Shown here in pieces: positions 1 through 10,570 of a stretch of DNA of 52,839 bases (within the stretch, counting starts at the first letter, position 1; each line of letters begins with the position of its first letter). The translations under genes were made by a program, and so were the position numbers. The notes below the pieces were generated by a model. It was given only the letters and a program-made list of their open reading frames with translations. It did not search any database and was not told the origin of the DNA. The stretch is from Alectoria sarmentosa. Its lineage: Eukaryota > Ascomycota > Lecanoromycetes > Lecanorales > Parmeliaceae. Location: positions 1 through 52,839 of the forward strand of contig WOGZ01000235.1 in NCBI GenBank assembly GCA_009733775.1, in the 5' to 3' direction.

Positions 1-182
1 ATTTTAATTAAAATCTCATTTATTAACGAAATAAAATATCGATTTCTTTTAATAATAACGTTTAATGTTCGATAATTTACATAAAATTGAAAATCTTCAT
101 TTGATTTTTAAATAAATAAAATAAACGAAACGAATAAAGCATAATTAAATACGATAATAAAATTTGTTAAATACTTATTTAA
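1..182 (-). pseudogene. Ty3/Gypsy reverse transcriptase fragment (N-terminal blocks)
   Basis: Read on the complement, one frame gives a stretch resembling 'KYLT..FI', then 'LFI', a stop, 'KSNEDFQFYVNYRTLN', then 'KRNRYFISLINEIL'. This matches the first reverse-transcriptase blocks of Ty3/Gypsy elements, where the usual pattern is F-C-V-D-Y-R-x-L-N followed by K-N-R-Y-P-L-P. The changes from that pattern (Asp to Asn, Cys to Tyr, Pro to Phe or Ser) are what G-to-A and C-to-T mutation would produce. At least one in-frame stop is visible. The catalytic YxDD box would lie beyond the window. Family assignment is strong; the exact clade is not determined. Confidence 0.75.
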
Positions 183-1851
183 ATAGTTTTTAATTTATTC
201 GAATTTATGATTTGATAACGAATATATTCGATTTTTAAATAATACGCTTTTATTTGCTCTTTTAATGAATTTAAATTTATGATTATAAAAACGATATGAA
301 AATAATATGTTCGTTTTTGATTTATTAAAAACATTTATATAATTATAATTGTTTTTTTAAATTTATTAAGCATTTTTTTATAAATAAAAGTCTCGATATT
401 ATTAATTCGAATAATTTTTAAAATATAAAAGTTATAACATTTTATATATTTTCGCTTAAATTCACACGAATATAAGTAATTTGTTAATCGATAAACGATT
501 ATTTTTTTATGTTCGCGATTTTATATCGAAAACTTTATTAATAATATCGTAAATTTCATTTATCGTTGAAAAAAAGCTTATGCTCTTTAATTTGAATTAA
601 ATGATTATAAATCGATGCATTAATTTCAATAATATAAATTAATTAAATTTTTAGATCAAATTTTTTTGAGTGCTCTGAGAATTAATGTTTTTGTTTTTTA
701 TTTATAATATTCTTTAAAGATTCAATATCGAAATCATTTTCGTTTAATTTATTTTTGATAATAAATTTAAAAAATCGTGCAATAATAACAAATGAAATAA
801 TCGATAAAAATGATAAATTCTCAAATATCAATATTTTATCATCGTTATATTCACATCGTTTAAAAATAAACATTATTTTATCTTTTAATGTATCAAAAAA
901 GATTTCAAGTTTATTTATTTACAATTTTTCGAAAATCAAATCGTGTTATTTTAATTGAGCGATAAAAATAAAACATAATCTTTTTTTATAATCATGCACG
1001 TTTAAAATAAATAAAAGACAATAAATTATAAATCGTTCGATAAATCGTTTATTATATTTTTATAATAATTTAAATTTGAAAAAAGAAGTAAATTCGATTT
1101 ATCAACGTTTATATATTTTAAAATCGATAAACTTATTAATAACCATATAAATTTCGATCAATTCGCAATTTATAAAAGAATTTGTAAATATTATTTATCG
1201 AATCTATCATAACAACGCAATTATTATTTAAAAAGATCGACGTGTTAAGAAATTATTTGAAATATTCGTTAAACACACGTTTTTATTATCTTTTATCGTA
1301 ATTTTAAAAGAAATCAATCTTTTCTCGAATCATTTCAAAAATTCTCTTAAAAATAATATAAATTATTTTCGTTATTAATATTCATCTTTATAAAGTGTAT
1401 TCGAGCAATTTTTTTACTTCATCAAAAACAATCACGTTTAATATGTTTAATTTGATTATAATTATAACATATAAAGTTTTTAACATTTACATTAATTTTA
1501 ATCTCAATAAATAAAATTGATATAATTTTTTTATAAATCTTATTATAATACGAATTTTCGTTATAATTAATGTAATTGATTTTTTTTATTAAGAAAATCG
1601 TTTTGAATGTAAACGTTTTAAATTTTTTTTCGTATTTAACATATTTATTGAATATTATTCAACTTTCATAAATCTTTTTTAATGAATGTTAATTCGTTGA
1701 AATCTTTATATGCGTTTCAATTTTCTTTTAAATTTTTACGACTTTTTAAACGTAAATGTCATATTATAATATTTTCATTTTTATTAATAATTTAATTAAA
1801 TCGAATGAAATTGACGTAAAACTTTATAAAAAATATAATATTTTATTAAAG
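1..1851 (-). mobile_element. Element I: minus-strand Ty3/Gypsy fragment, cut by window edge
   Basis: The complement strand of the first 1.85 kb carries decayed Gypsy pol. The clearest part is the reverse transcriptase at the left edge (separate entry). Further upstream in the element, a 63-codon open stretch at 682-873 (minus) lies where the protease-to-RT linker would be; I do not recognise its motifs with certainty. No LTR of this element is seen. The right limit is set by inverted-repeat copy 1 starting at 1852; the element may continue in 2981-3114, but nothing recognisable is there. Base composition is strongly RIP-like and stops are scattered through all frames. Confidence 0.6.
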
Positions 1852-2054
1852 TACTAAGTTGACCGTCACATAAGTTTAACATTTAATATATATTCGATAT
1901 TCATTCGATGTTCACTCGATGATGGTTTTCCATCAGATATACGATGGTTGAAAAGCCGCTATACATCTTTAAGAGGTTTTCAAACGACTGTTCAGCGGCT
2001 GTTAAATCATCGTTAAACCGTTATCATTTAAAAAGCAGCATCACATATTTATAA

Positions 2055-2690
2055 GTCATCGCAATCACATAATTATGATCGTATTCATTGCAATCATATC
2101 GTTATAATCGTATTTACTGCAATCACATCGTTATAATTATCTTCATTACAATCACATCGTTATAATCGTATTTATCGTAGTTATAATCGTATTAATTGCA
2201 ATTATATAACTATAAATCATTTCAATCACATAATTATAATCGTATTTATTATAATCACATAGTTATAATCGTATTCACTACAATTATATAATCATAATCA
2301 TATTCATCGCAGTCATAATCGTATTTATTGTAATCATATAATTATAAATCTTTTCAATCATATAGTCGTGATCGTACTTACTATAATCACATAATTATAA
2401 TCGTATTTATTATAATTATATGATCATGATCGTATTCATTGTAATCATATAATCATAAATCATTGCAATCACATAATCGTGATCGTATTTACTATAATTA
2501 TATGATCGTAACTGATTATACTCACTACAATCATATGATTGATCGTATTTATTACAATTACATAATTAATCGTATTCATTATAATCATATAATTATAATT
2601 ACATTTATTGCAATTATATAATTATGATCGTATTTATTATAATTATAAAGTTATAATCGTATTTATTACAATTATATTATTATTAAATAT
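2055..2690. repeat. 29-bp minisatellite, copy 1 (about 22 units)
   Basis: Tandem units of about 29 bp of the form GCAATCACATAATTATGATC + GTATTCATT fill this stretch. Units differ mainly by C/T and G/A transitions and a few short indels. The same array has only about 3 units in copy 2 and at least 10 GC-rich units in copy 3, so unit number varies between copies of the element. Confidence 0.85.
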
Positions 2691-2734
2691 CGAATAAATA
2701 TCGAATAAATATCGAGTAAATAATGAATGAATAT

Positions 2735-2935
2735 CGAACGAGTAGCGAATAAATAGCGAATAAATAACAATTGAGAATCGACTACTTAATCGCTGAAAAC
2801 CGAATAAATTTTATCACTTTTCATTAAAATTATTATTCGATTCTCAGTAATTGAGCAACTGATGCGCAATTGCTATTTAATCGCTATTTATTCATTACTT
2901 ATTCGCTACTTATTCGATTTTCAGTCGATATATAA
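2735..2935. repeat. Imperfect subterminal inverted repeat of copy 1
   Basis: A left arm of repeated GCGAATAAATA-like words ending in ACAATTG is mirrored by CAATTGCTATTTAATCGCTATTTA-like words on the right. It is the degraded counterpart of the perfect inverted repeat at 50393-50520 in copy 2. Confidence 0.65.
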
Positions 2936-2980
2936 TCGATGTTCATTCGATATAAAATTTACGAGACAGATATAGTAGTA

Positions 2981-3114
2981 AATCATATTATTATTTCGCA
3001 TTATTTTATTAATTTAAATTTTCATAAAAATCGACTAAATCATTTATTATCTTTTTATAAAATAAAATTCGTATAAATTTAAATGATTTTTTAATCGATA
3101 TTTCATCGTTTATC
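2981..3114. other. AT-rich flank with no recognisable feature
   Basis: Short stretch between inverted-repeat copy 1 and the left LTR of element C. Its last five bases (3110-3114, TTATC) are the left target-site duplication of C. Confidence 0.5.
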
Positions 3115-3267
3115 AGTTAACAAATGCGAGTTAAAAGCTTTTCGCAGTAGCTATATGTGACATAATGTCTTGATTTTAAAGGAATATATGTAATTATAGA
3201 AAGCTTCTTAGAAATATCATTCTCTTTTATTCACAAGAATTCTGTTTCTTTATATCATTTTATTTCT
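3115..3267 (+). repeat. Left (5') LTR of element C
   Basis: 153 bp, starting AGTTAACAAATGCGAG and ending TTTTATTTCT, preceded by TSD TTATC. It pairs with 47569-47721. This copy carries more T and A at the differing sites, so it is the more RIP-mutated of the two. Confidence 0.8.
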
Positions 3268-4016
3268 GATAAACGTGCACGAAATCTTTATAACCTTGAA
3301 ATCGATCGTTTTAATAATTATTTTCAATCGTTCTCATAATATTTTTGTTTATTTAATCAAAAAAGTCTCAATTATTCATTTCTTTATTTTATCAAAAAGT
3401 TTTTTATTATAAATTTTCACTTTTCAAACTATTGTTTCATTTTTTCTCAAAATCTTTTTCAATTTGAATTCTAAAATTCCTTCTATTAAGACTTTTCTTA
3501 TTTTTCGAAATTTGTTGCAATCGAAGATATCTCAATTATTCGTTTCATGAAATCCGTGTATTTTATCGAGATTTCTTCGTTAAAATTCTAATTTTTTCAA
3601 ACAATTCACATTAGCCTTTCAGAAGAAATCTATTCGAAAAATTAACATTTTATTATATTCTTAATTATTCTGATTTTATGAGAGATTTTATGAATTATAA
3701 TTCGAAAGTTTTTTTCAAAAGCTCTTCCTTTTATTACGAAAGCATTTCTTTAAATTATTTCGAAAAAACTTTCATATTTTCTCAAGTTACGATAACAATC
3801 ATATTACGTCCCACATTTGTTTTATATGATATCTTTTCGAATATTATCAATGTCACGATCGAAAAATGATTAAATAAATTCGACTTCGAGATGAAAAATT
3901 ATCAAAATGAAACAAATCGTTTTCCTTTTACGAGATATTTAAATTATTTTAATATGTTTTTGATCGAAGATGTTTTCAAATAATCTGAAAAAGATTTTGA
4001 TGCTCGTCGTCTTTTT

Positions 4017-4451
4017 ATGAAAATGAAAATAATTCTTATCTCGATTACTGTCGACAGTTTTCGGATCTTATTTTATAACGTCTTTTCGTCGAAAAAAATC
4101 GAGGTTTCATTTATATTATTTGAGATAAAATTAATCGAATTTTATCAAAGTTTTAATGAATTATTGTTCGTTTATTATAAAAAAATTTATAATCTTATGA
4201 AAGATGTGAATGTTAAAAATAAATTTGTTTCGATGTTTGCGATAATTTATATTTTATTTGAATTCGTAATGTTTAATATAATTTTTAAATTCTTTATTCA
4301 AAATATCAATAATTATGAGATTCGAAAAAAAGTTATTTGTGACATAATTATTATTAATCGATTTTTTCATTTCGTTTACAATTTTATTGAAAAAATAAGA
4401 CGCATTAATATAAAAATTCAAAAACTTGCGAAAAAAATCAAAATCGAATAA
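4017..4451 (+). pseudogene. Decayed Gag-like protein of element C
   Basis: 144 codons are open. From about residue 45 the frame resembles retrotransposon Gag proteins of ascomycetes: 'FYQSFNELLFVYYKKIYNLM', then an acidic-to-basic stretch, 'RKKV', and near the end 'VYNFIEKIRRINIKIQKLAK', a helical, Arg/Lys-rich C-terminal pattern common in these Gags. Gag forms the virus-like particle in the cytoplasm. The excess of Phe, Ile and Asn fits RIP. No zinc knuckle is visible in frame. The true start is probably upstream and lost; the first ATG here is not a trusted start. The Gag call rests on recalled family patterns, not an alignment. Confidence 0.55.
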
Positions 4452-4932
4452 ATTATTATTTTATAAATCTCTTATAAAGAAGAATCTATCGAGATAATAA
4501 ATGATTTTCCTTTTAACTTCGCATTAAGCTTTTAAAGCATTTTATAATCAAACATTTCAAAAAAAAATTGGTTTTTTCATATTAAATTTATCACAATAAA
4601 GCGAAAATAATAAACGAATTAAATTTTAAAAAAGTTTGCGGCAATCTTTATACGAATTTAAACTCTTATTTCACATCTTAACACAAAACACGAATAAATT
4701 TAATGTCAAAAATCCGAATTTTTTTATAAGCATTCGATCAAATTATTTATTTATTTTAAAGAAAATATCGAATCGTTTTTTCTCGAAGAATTTATAAATA
4801 AACGATATTTTTTATTGATTTTATACGAAAAACGAATTGTTTTATATCAAATGTGAAATCAAAAGTTATAATTTAAAAATATATATGATTTTGTCATTAC
4901 TTGCATAAAAATAATCGTATTTAAAGATAATT

Positions 4933-5295
4933 ATGTTTAATAACAATTCGCAAACAAATTTTGTTTTCATAAATTTCGATGAGTACGATAAAGTTATCAG
5001 ATTATATGATATAACAATTTCTTTCGTTTTCGCTTTCATCGAATCGAATCAAATTATTTCGAAATCTTTTATTGATTTTTACATTGCTTCACAAACAAAC
5101 TCATTATCTTTCGAAATAATTGATTTGAACAAATCTCATTTTATGATAAATGTGCATATTATCGAAGTTTTTCTCGAAAAAAGGTCTGACTCAAACAAGC
5201 GAGCACATATCAAAAAATTTAAAAAAGATGATTTTATGCAATTTATCGATTCTTTTCAACGTCAACAAAAAAAATTATCGAAATCGAAATTTTAA
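4933..5295 (+). pseudogene. Open remnant downstream of gag in element C
   Basis: 120 codons are open in the element's sense, about 480 bp past the Gag-like frame. The C-terminal half is hydrophilic ('VFLEKRSDSNKRAHIKKF', then Gln/Lys-rich). It is probably a piece of the same polyprotein linker. I do not recognise a domain. Element A interrupts C about 200 bp downstream. Confidence 0.35.
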
Positions 5296-5497
5296 TTAAT
5301 TTTTACTTCTTTTCAACATTTTTAATTTTTATAACAATTTTCTTTATTTTAAATTATCTTATCGGAAATCATCGAGGATCGTTTCAAAAGAAAAAAGAAA
5401 AAACATATCAAAAAAAAACGAAATCATAATCGTTAATGAAAATGTTTAATAATTCGCTTAAAAAATATGACTCATTAATCTCAATACGTTATATTCT

Positions 5498-5689
5498 TGC
5501 TAGAAGCAATGGTTTTTAATATAATATGAATGATTGATTCTTTCTTGCGGAATTAGCTACCTATATAAACTTGCCAAGCCATAAGCTTAACGAAATACCT
5601 TCATGATAAGTGCAGTTATTAGGCGAGATAAGTATCTTGATAAGGTAAATGCTCCTTGACAAGGCCTATTGATCATTAAATTCGTAATA
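5498..5689 (-). repeat. Left (3') LTR of element A
   Basis: 192 bp, TGCTAGAAGC...CGTAATA; the final CA has become TA by transition. Preceded by TSD ATTCT. It shares the word TTGACAAGG with the LTR at 22420-22602 and the solo LTR at 43670. Confidence 0.9.
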
Positions 5690-8646
5690 ATATGCCAATA
5701 ACAAGAAAAGACGTCGACGTCTTCGTCAACAAATGCAAACAAAAACTTTTCAAAAAAAAGACGTCTACGTCCTCATCGATAAATGCAAATAAAAACTTTT
5801 CAACAATCTTCGACAAATGCAAACAAAAACTTCTCAGCAACCTTCTAAAATTTCCTTCTTTAAATTTCGACGATCTTTAAATTTCTTCGAAGGATTATTG
5901 TAATGAACGTCGAAGTTTGGGAATTCGAAACGATGATAATCATAATTTCAAAAGTAATTTTTGAAGCCATTCTCGAAGCAAATTTATTAAAAATCTTAAT
6001 TTTTAATAAAATTTAACGTGTAAATAACGACGAAACTTGACGAATTATTTTGATAATCTTTTCGAAAAGTTTTTTAATAAGATTTTTGACGATTTTTGAG
6101 ATTTTCATCGAATTAATAATAATAACGCTTTGTTCGACGTGTTTCTCGTAATCGACGATAAGATTTAAAACATTTTGAAGATTTTTTATATTTTTTCATT
6201 TGTCATGTTGAGAATCATATCTTTATCATTTAATTAAATATTTCATAATAAATTCGCGTTTTTTAACGATGACACGTTTATTAAAAAATTTATTTATAAT
6301 TCAAGATTTATAATTAATCGTATCGTTTTCGATAAAAATCGATAAAGATTCATTAAAACGAAATATCGAGCGATTATTAACATAAAAATCTTTTTTAAAC
6401 TTTGATACGGACTTTAATTAAATTATCGTGAAAATAAGATATATTTTTCAAATGTTGAGAATATCGAAACGATAAATTAAACGTTTTATTCGTTTTAAGA
6501 TTTGAAAAGAATCAACGAATTGCAAATCGTATTTTTTTTCGATAAAAACAATAACAAAAATGTCATAATCACGATGAAAACGCAATAAAACGTAATCGTT
6601 TTGATAAAAAATTAAAGTTGATGCTTATGATTATAATAATATTTCGAATTTATTTAAACGAAAATAATAACATCGAAAGTTTTTAAACACTTTTTTTTAA
6701 TAAACATTTAAGTTTAAAAATTGATTAAGGGAGAAATCGTTAATAATTTCATTAAGAAATTTTTTAAAAGGTGTCGAGATGAAATTATTATAAATTAATT
6801 AAATTATTAAAATAATCGTAGGTAAACCATTCGACGACGTGATTCAAAATTGATATTTAAAAACGTAAAATAATTTCGATAATTTAATTGATTCGTTTAT
6901 TAAATTCATTTATTTATGAGTGATAAATTATTTAATATAAAAGCTTGATCTCAAATTTATTGAAGATTACTTTTTAAAATTCATTAAAAAAAATTCGATT
7001 TTAATCGAATATAAATTGTTTTAATAATTTTTAATCGATTTTTTGAAAATAACGAAAAAATCGATAAGCTTTTTTCTCAATGTTGAAAATGTTTTTATCA
7101 AAGATTAAAATGATTTTTTTTAAAAATTTATCGATCATAAATATGATAATATTATAATTTTTGATAAATCGAGATAAAGCGAGAATGAAATCAATCATTA
7201 AAATATGATATAATATAAATAATATCAAGATAAATTGAAGCGAGCTATGAAATAAATGTCGAAAAATTTAATAAAATTAACATTATAAATAATGACGAAG
7301 ATATTTTCATAATTTTTTGATAAGATTTCGAATATATTATTATCGAGAAATGTTTTTTTAACATTTAATAAATTCAAGATCATTCTGAAAGTGTGCGATT
7401 TTTAAAAACGTAAAAACGCATGATTTAAATATATAAAGTCTTTTAAAAATAAAAGCATAATCATCGATAAAGATATCGATTTTTTAAACGAGTTTGATTT
7501 CATCGCGTAAAAAAAATAAAAAAGCGGAATTTTCCTTCGCTTTTTCGTTAATATTCAAAATAATTAACATTTTAAATCACGCTAAATCATTTTGATAATC
7601 GTCAAATATTTATTAACTTATTTTCTAATTTAATTTGATAAGAGAAATAATAATGTAAGCGTGCTTATAAAGAATATTAAATTCGTTATCATTTAAATAT
7701 CAATAAAAGGATGTTTTAATAATAATCATAATAAAAGCAAAATTCGAAAATCTTAATAATGCGTCGAAAACGATGTGCTTTTTATTTGATTTATGACGAA
7801 ATTTTAAATTTTTAAATTATTGAATATATTTCGAAGCTCGAATGAATCGTAAATTTAATTTAATAATCAAAAATATCGATAATGAAATTTGTTTAATAAT
7901 TTTGAAAATTGATTCGTGATTAATGTATACGATCGTCTTCGAGATTAATTTTATTAAATGTTTAATTTTTCATAACATTTAAACGATTTCGACGATCTCA
8001 AATTTTATCGATTAATATCGAATTTTAATATTTTTGAGAAACCTGTTAACAAAAAATATTAAATGAATTTATGATCGATGAAAATAATTTTTTTTGTTTT
8101 TGAGACGTTAATTATATAATATATCATAACATCGAATTCGAATCGATTAATATTAAAATTTACACAAAGAAATTGCTTCTCATCGAAATATATCAAAAAT
8201 AATAACTTTAATAAAATCTTTTAAATTTTTTGAAATGAAATTAATTTAACATTTATAAATATTTGAAGCATAACTCGAGAAGCGAAGTTTTTTTTTTAAT
8301 TAATTTTAAAAGAGATAACGAGCATCGCGATCTTTCAATTTTATAACAATTTTATCAAAATAACATAATTAACGATATAATCGCGTAATCAATTAATTAT
8401 TTTCAAATATGTTTTCAATTTGAAAAGCGTTTTTGAAAATAAGATTTTAAAAATAATTTGAAATTTATTCTCGACAATTCAAAGACTTAAAAAATCAACT
8501 TTTTATTCAAATAATTAAATTTAAAAATATTCGAAAAATGTTTTAAAAGAATTTATCGATATTTTCGAGTTGATAAAAAGTTGAAATATTTAACATAAAT
8601 GTTCGATATGCTTTATTAAAAATTGAAAAAAGATTATTATATCGTT
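5690..8646 (-). mobile_element. Element A, left segment (RT C-terminus to pol end)
   Basis: Minus-strand remainder of pol after the insertion of D: RT C-terminus near 8580-8646, then the RNase H and integrase region by position (motifs too decayed to mark), then the polyprotein C-terminus. At about 5700-5850, three imperfect copies of a roughly 50-bp unit (AAATGCAAACAAAAACTTTT-like) form a tandem repeat; on the minus strand one unit reads DEDVDVFF. This corresponds in position to the 15-bp repeat in element B. Confidence 0.75.
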
Positions 8647-8771
8647 TGTCGAAATTTAAATCACGTGATAGGTCACGTAACATGAGCGCATGCGCTCGTA
8701 GCATAGATCGCATTTTCCTTTATAACACTTTTAGAATAATACAATTAAGTGTCTTATATCATATTTTCACA
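8647..8771 (+). repeat. 5' LTR of element D
   Basis: 125 bp, TGTCGAAATT...TTTTCACA, with TSD TCGTT on its left. It contains CACGTG at 8662-8667 and a 14-bp perfect palindrome GAGCGCATGCGCTC at 8684-8697, both also recognisable in the related LTRs of D (right) and E. Confidence 0.92.
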
Positions 8772-8791
8772 GATTATGAATTCGAATTTGC
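8772..8791 (+). other. Primer-binding site of D (half-tRNA iMet type, RIP-mutated)
   Basis: GATTATGAATTCGAATTTGC directly follows the 5' LTR. It matches the un-mutated site of element E (GGTTATGAGCCCGGGCTTTG on the complement of 24302-24321) apart from transitions and one length difference. That sequence is complementary to the anticodon stem-loop of initiator tRNA-Met, as in Drosophila copia and yeast Ty5. Confidence 0.7.
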
Positions 8792-9517
8792 TCGACGATT
8801 ATTATAAACATAATTTATCTATTCATTATTATAATTATAATTATTTTTAAACATTTCATATTTATCGTAATGAGACAATCAATTATAAAGGTTTTTATTC
8901 AATTAATTTTTTTGAAATGAATAATTCTTATTTGCAAGATAATCTTTAAATTTAAATAATTATGATTCGAAATTCGAAGATTGAAAGCTTTTCAATTCTC
9001 GACGAATCGAAATCGCATATAATCTACGATCGTGCGATCGAATTATAATAAAATCTTTATAATATTATTAATTTCCCTGCGTAAGACACATTAAATAAAA
9101 AAAATGCGTTTTTATTTTTATAACATTTCATTAAATTAATAATTTATATTTTTAATAATGTATCGAATTAATAACATAAATTGAATGATTAAATGTTAAT
9201 ATTATTATCAATTTAATTATCGTTTAAAATAATTCAAAGTTGATTTCATTATCATTTAAACGCTTAAAAATCTATTTGAAATTAAAAATAATAAATTTTA
9301 TGTGTCAAAGTTAACGTTTTGATCTTAAAAATCCTCTAAAAAAAAAGTTGAAATTCTATCATCGAATTTTTTATTTCTTATCGATAACATTTTATTATTA
9401 TGATCATAAAATTTGATTAATTTTAATTTTACGATAATAATCGTCGAAACGAATATTTTAAATTCGAATTTTTGATTGAATAATATAAAAAAAATGCGAA
9501 TTTTTTAAAAAGGTTTA
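8792..9517 (+). mobile_element. Element D, segment between primer-binding site and E insertion
   Basis: Leader and start of the Gag region of D by position. No open frame of note; strongly AT-rich. It ends in GTTTA (9513-9517), the left TSD of element E. Confidence 0.6.
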
Positions 9518-9654
9518 TGTCAAAATATGAAGTAGAACACTTAGTTATATATTGCTCTAAGAGTATTATGAAAAAAAGAGCGATCTATGTACGAGCGCAT
9601 TAATGTGCGCACGTAACCGTCAAGGCTTGACGTCACGTGATCCGAATTTCAATA
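9518..9654 (-). repeat. 3' LTR of element E
   Basis: 137 bp, TGTCAAAATATG...ATTTCAATA; the terminal CA has become TA. TSD GTTTA lies immediately left. It pairs with 24322-24458, which is less mutated. Confidence 0.92.
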
Positions 9655-10372
9655 TTCTTTTTCGCTCGCATCTTTTTAAATCTGAATTTTAAATTATAAA
9701 AATGAAAATCAACGTCGGGTAACAAAAGTGAATCGTAACGTCGAATTGTAATCGTGAAAATTAACGTCGAATAACAAAAGTGAATTGTAACGTCGGATTA
9801 TAATCGTGAAAATTAACGTCGAATAATAAAAGTGAATCGTAACGTCGAATTATAAACGTGAAATCATTTCATATTTTTTTATCATTCTCTATATTCTTTA
9901 AAACATCCAAATTTCAAAATATAAGATTCGAAACTCGCGATGTTCAAAATCGGATAAAAACAATGAAAATCCGAAAAAAATCGAAATTTGAAAATGATTA
10001 TGTCCTTTTAAACATATTCGTCACGATGTTATATAAAAAAAAATTCACTTTTTAACGAAAAATCGTTTTTTAAAAAATTTATTTTTAGTTCATTTGATGT
10101 ACATTAAAAATCGATCGACATATAGTCGAAAAATATATATGAGGGTAATGTTTCGATTGAAAAAAAAATTTCGGATTGTATATATATGCATGCGATCGAT
10201 CGCAAAACCTATAAAAATCGTTTTAAAATATTAATGTTTAATAATAATAATTGTTAAAATATATATAAGTTACGATCGATACATTATAACAATAATGATG
10301 ATAATAATAACGACAATAACGTTTAAAAGCATAAATATAATAATTGTGATGACGTTTAAAAACATTTGAAAA
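9655..10372 (-). mobile_element. Element E 3' untranslated region
   Basis: Non-coding stretch between pol and the 3' LTR. It matches, on the opposite strand, the 3' region of D at about 29940-30435 (shared words such as GAACATCGCG, the CATGCGATCGATCG region and TTTTTATCCGATTTTG). It contains the 52-bp tandem repeat at 9711-9866. Confidence 0.75.
9711..9866. repeat. 52-bp tandem repeat, 3 units, in E 3' region
   Basis: Three units starting AACGTCGGGTAAC / AACGTCGAATAAC / AACGTCGAATAAT at 9711, 9763 and 9815, each with two copies of an AACGTCG core. Differences are mostly transitions. A related but shorter TTCGACGTT-containing stretch sits at the same place in D (about 36930-36995). Confidence 0.85.
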
Positions 10373-10570
10373 TCATATTATTAAAGAATTTCGTGAATAA
10401 TTGGATAATTTTGGCGATAGCGACCTTTTTGATAATAATATAATTCTTAAATTTAAATCGCACGTAAATATAAATCTTTCGAAAAGAAATTCATAAAGTT
10501 TATGATTATAAATGCAATAACGACAAATCAGCTTTAAATTAAATCTTGATAAATAAAAATTTATTCGCAA
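10373..10570 (-). pseudogene. C-terminal pol remnant of element E
   Basis: 65 codons open on the minus strand ('NFYLSRFNLKLICRYC', then an Arg/Ser-rich end). By position, just before the 3' untranslated region, it would be the RNase H end of Copia pol. No catalytic residues can be marked, so the assignment is from position only. Confidence 0.35.

Larger units (their letters stand above)
1852..2980. mobile_element. Inverted-repeat (MITE/foldback-like) element, copy 1
   Basis: This is the first of three copies of a non-coding element. It begins TACTA and ends TAGTA. The outer ~35 bp are imperfect terminal inverted repeats: both ends carry a GTCAC/GTCTC-like block and an ATCGAATG/ATTCGATG block. 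Inside are a conserved 5' region (about 1900-2050), a 29-bp minisatellite (about 2055-2690), and an inverted repeat near the 3' end (about 2740-2930). The copy is strongly RIP-mutated compared with copies 2 and 3. No ORF is credible, so it is non-autonomous. No clear TSD is seen (flanks AAAG and AATC). Superfamily unknown. Confidence 0.75.
3268..5497 (+). mobile_element. Element C, left segment (5' leader, gag and downstream)
   Basis: This segment runs from the 5' LTR to the insertion point of element A. About 3268-3677 shows no coding signal. A 63-codon open stretch at 3678-3869 (+) and the Gag-like frame at 4017-4451 follow, then another frame at 4933-5295. The segment ends with ATTCT (5493-5497), the left TSD of element A. 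Confidence 0.7.

Noticed and set aside
2055..2690. CRISPR-like array
   Set aside because: The units are head-to-tail 29-bp minisatellite repeats with no unique spacers, in a eukaryotic transposon setting.
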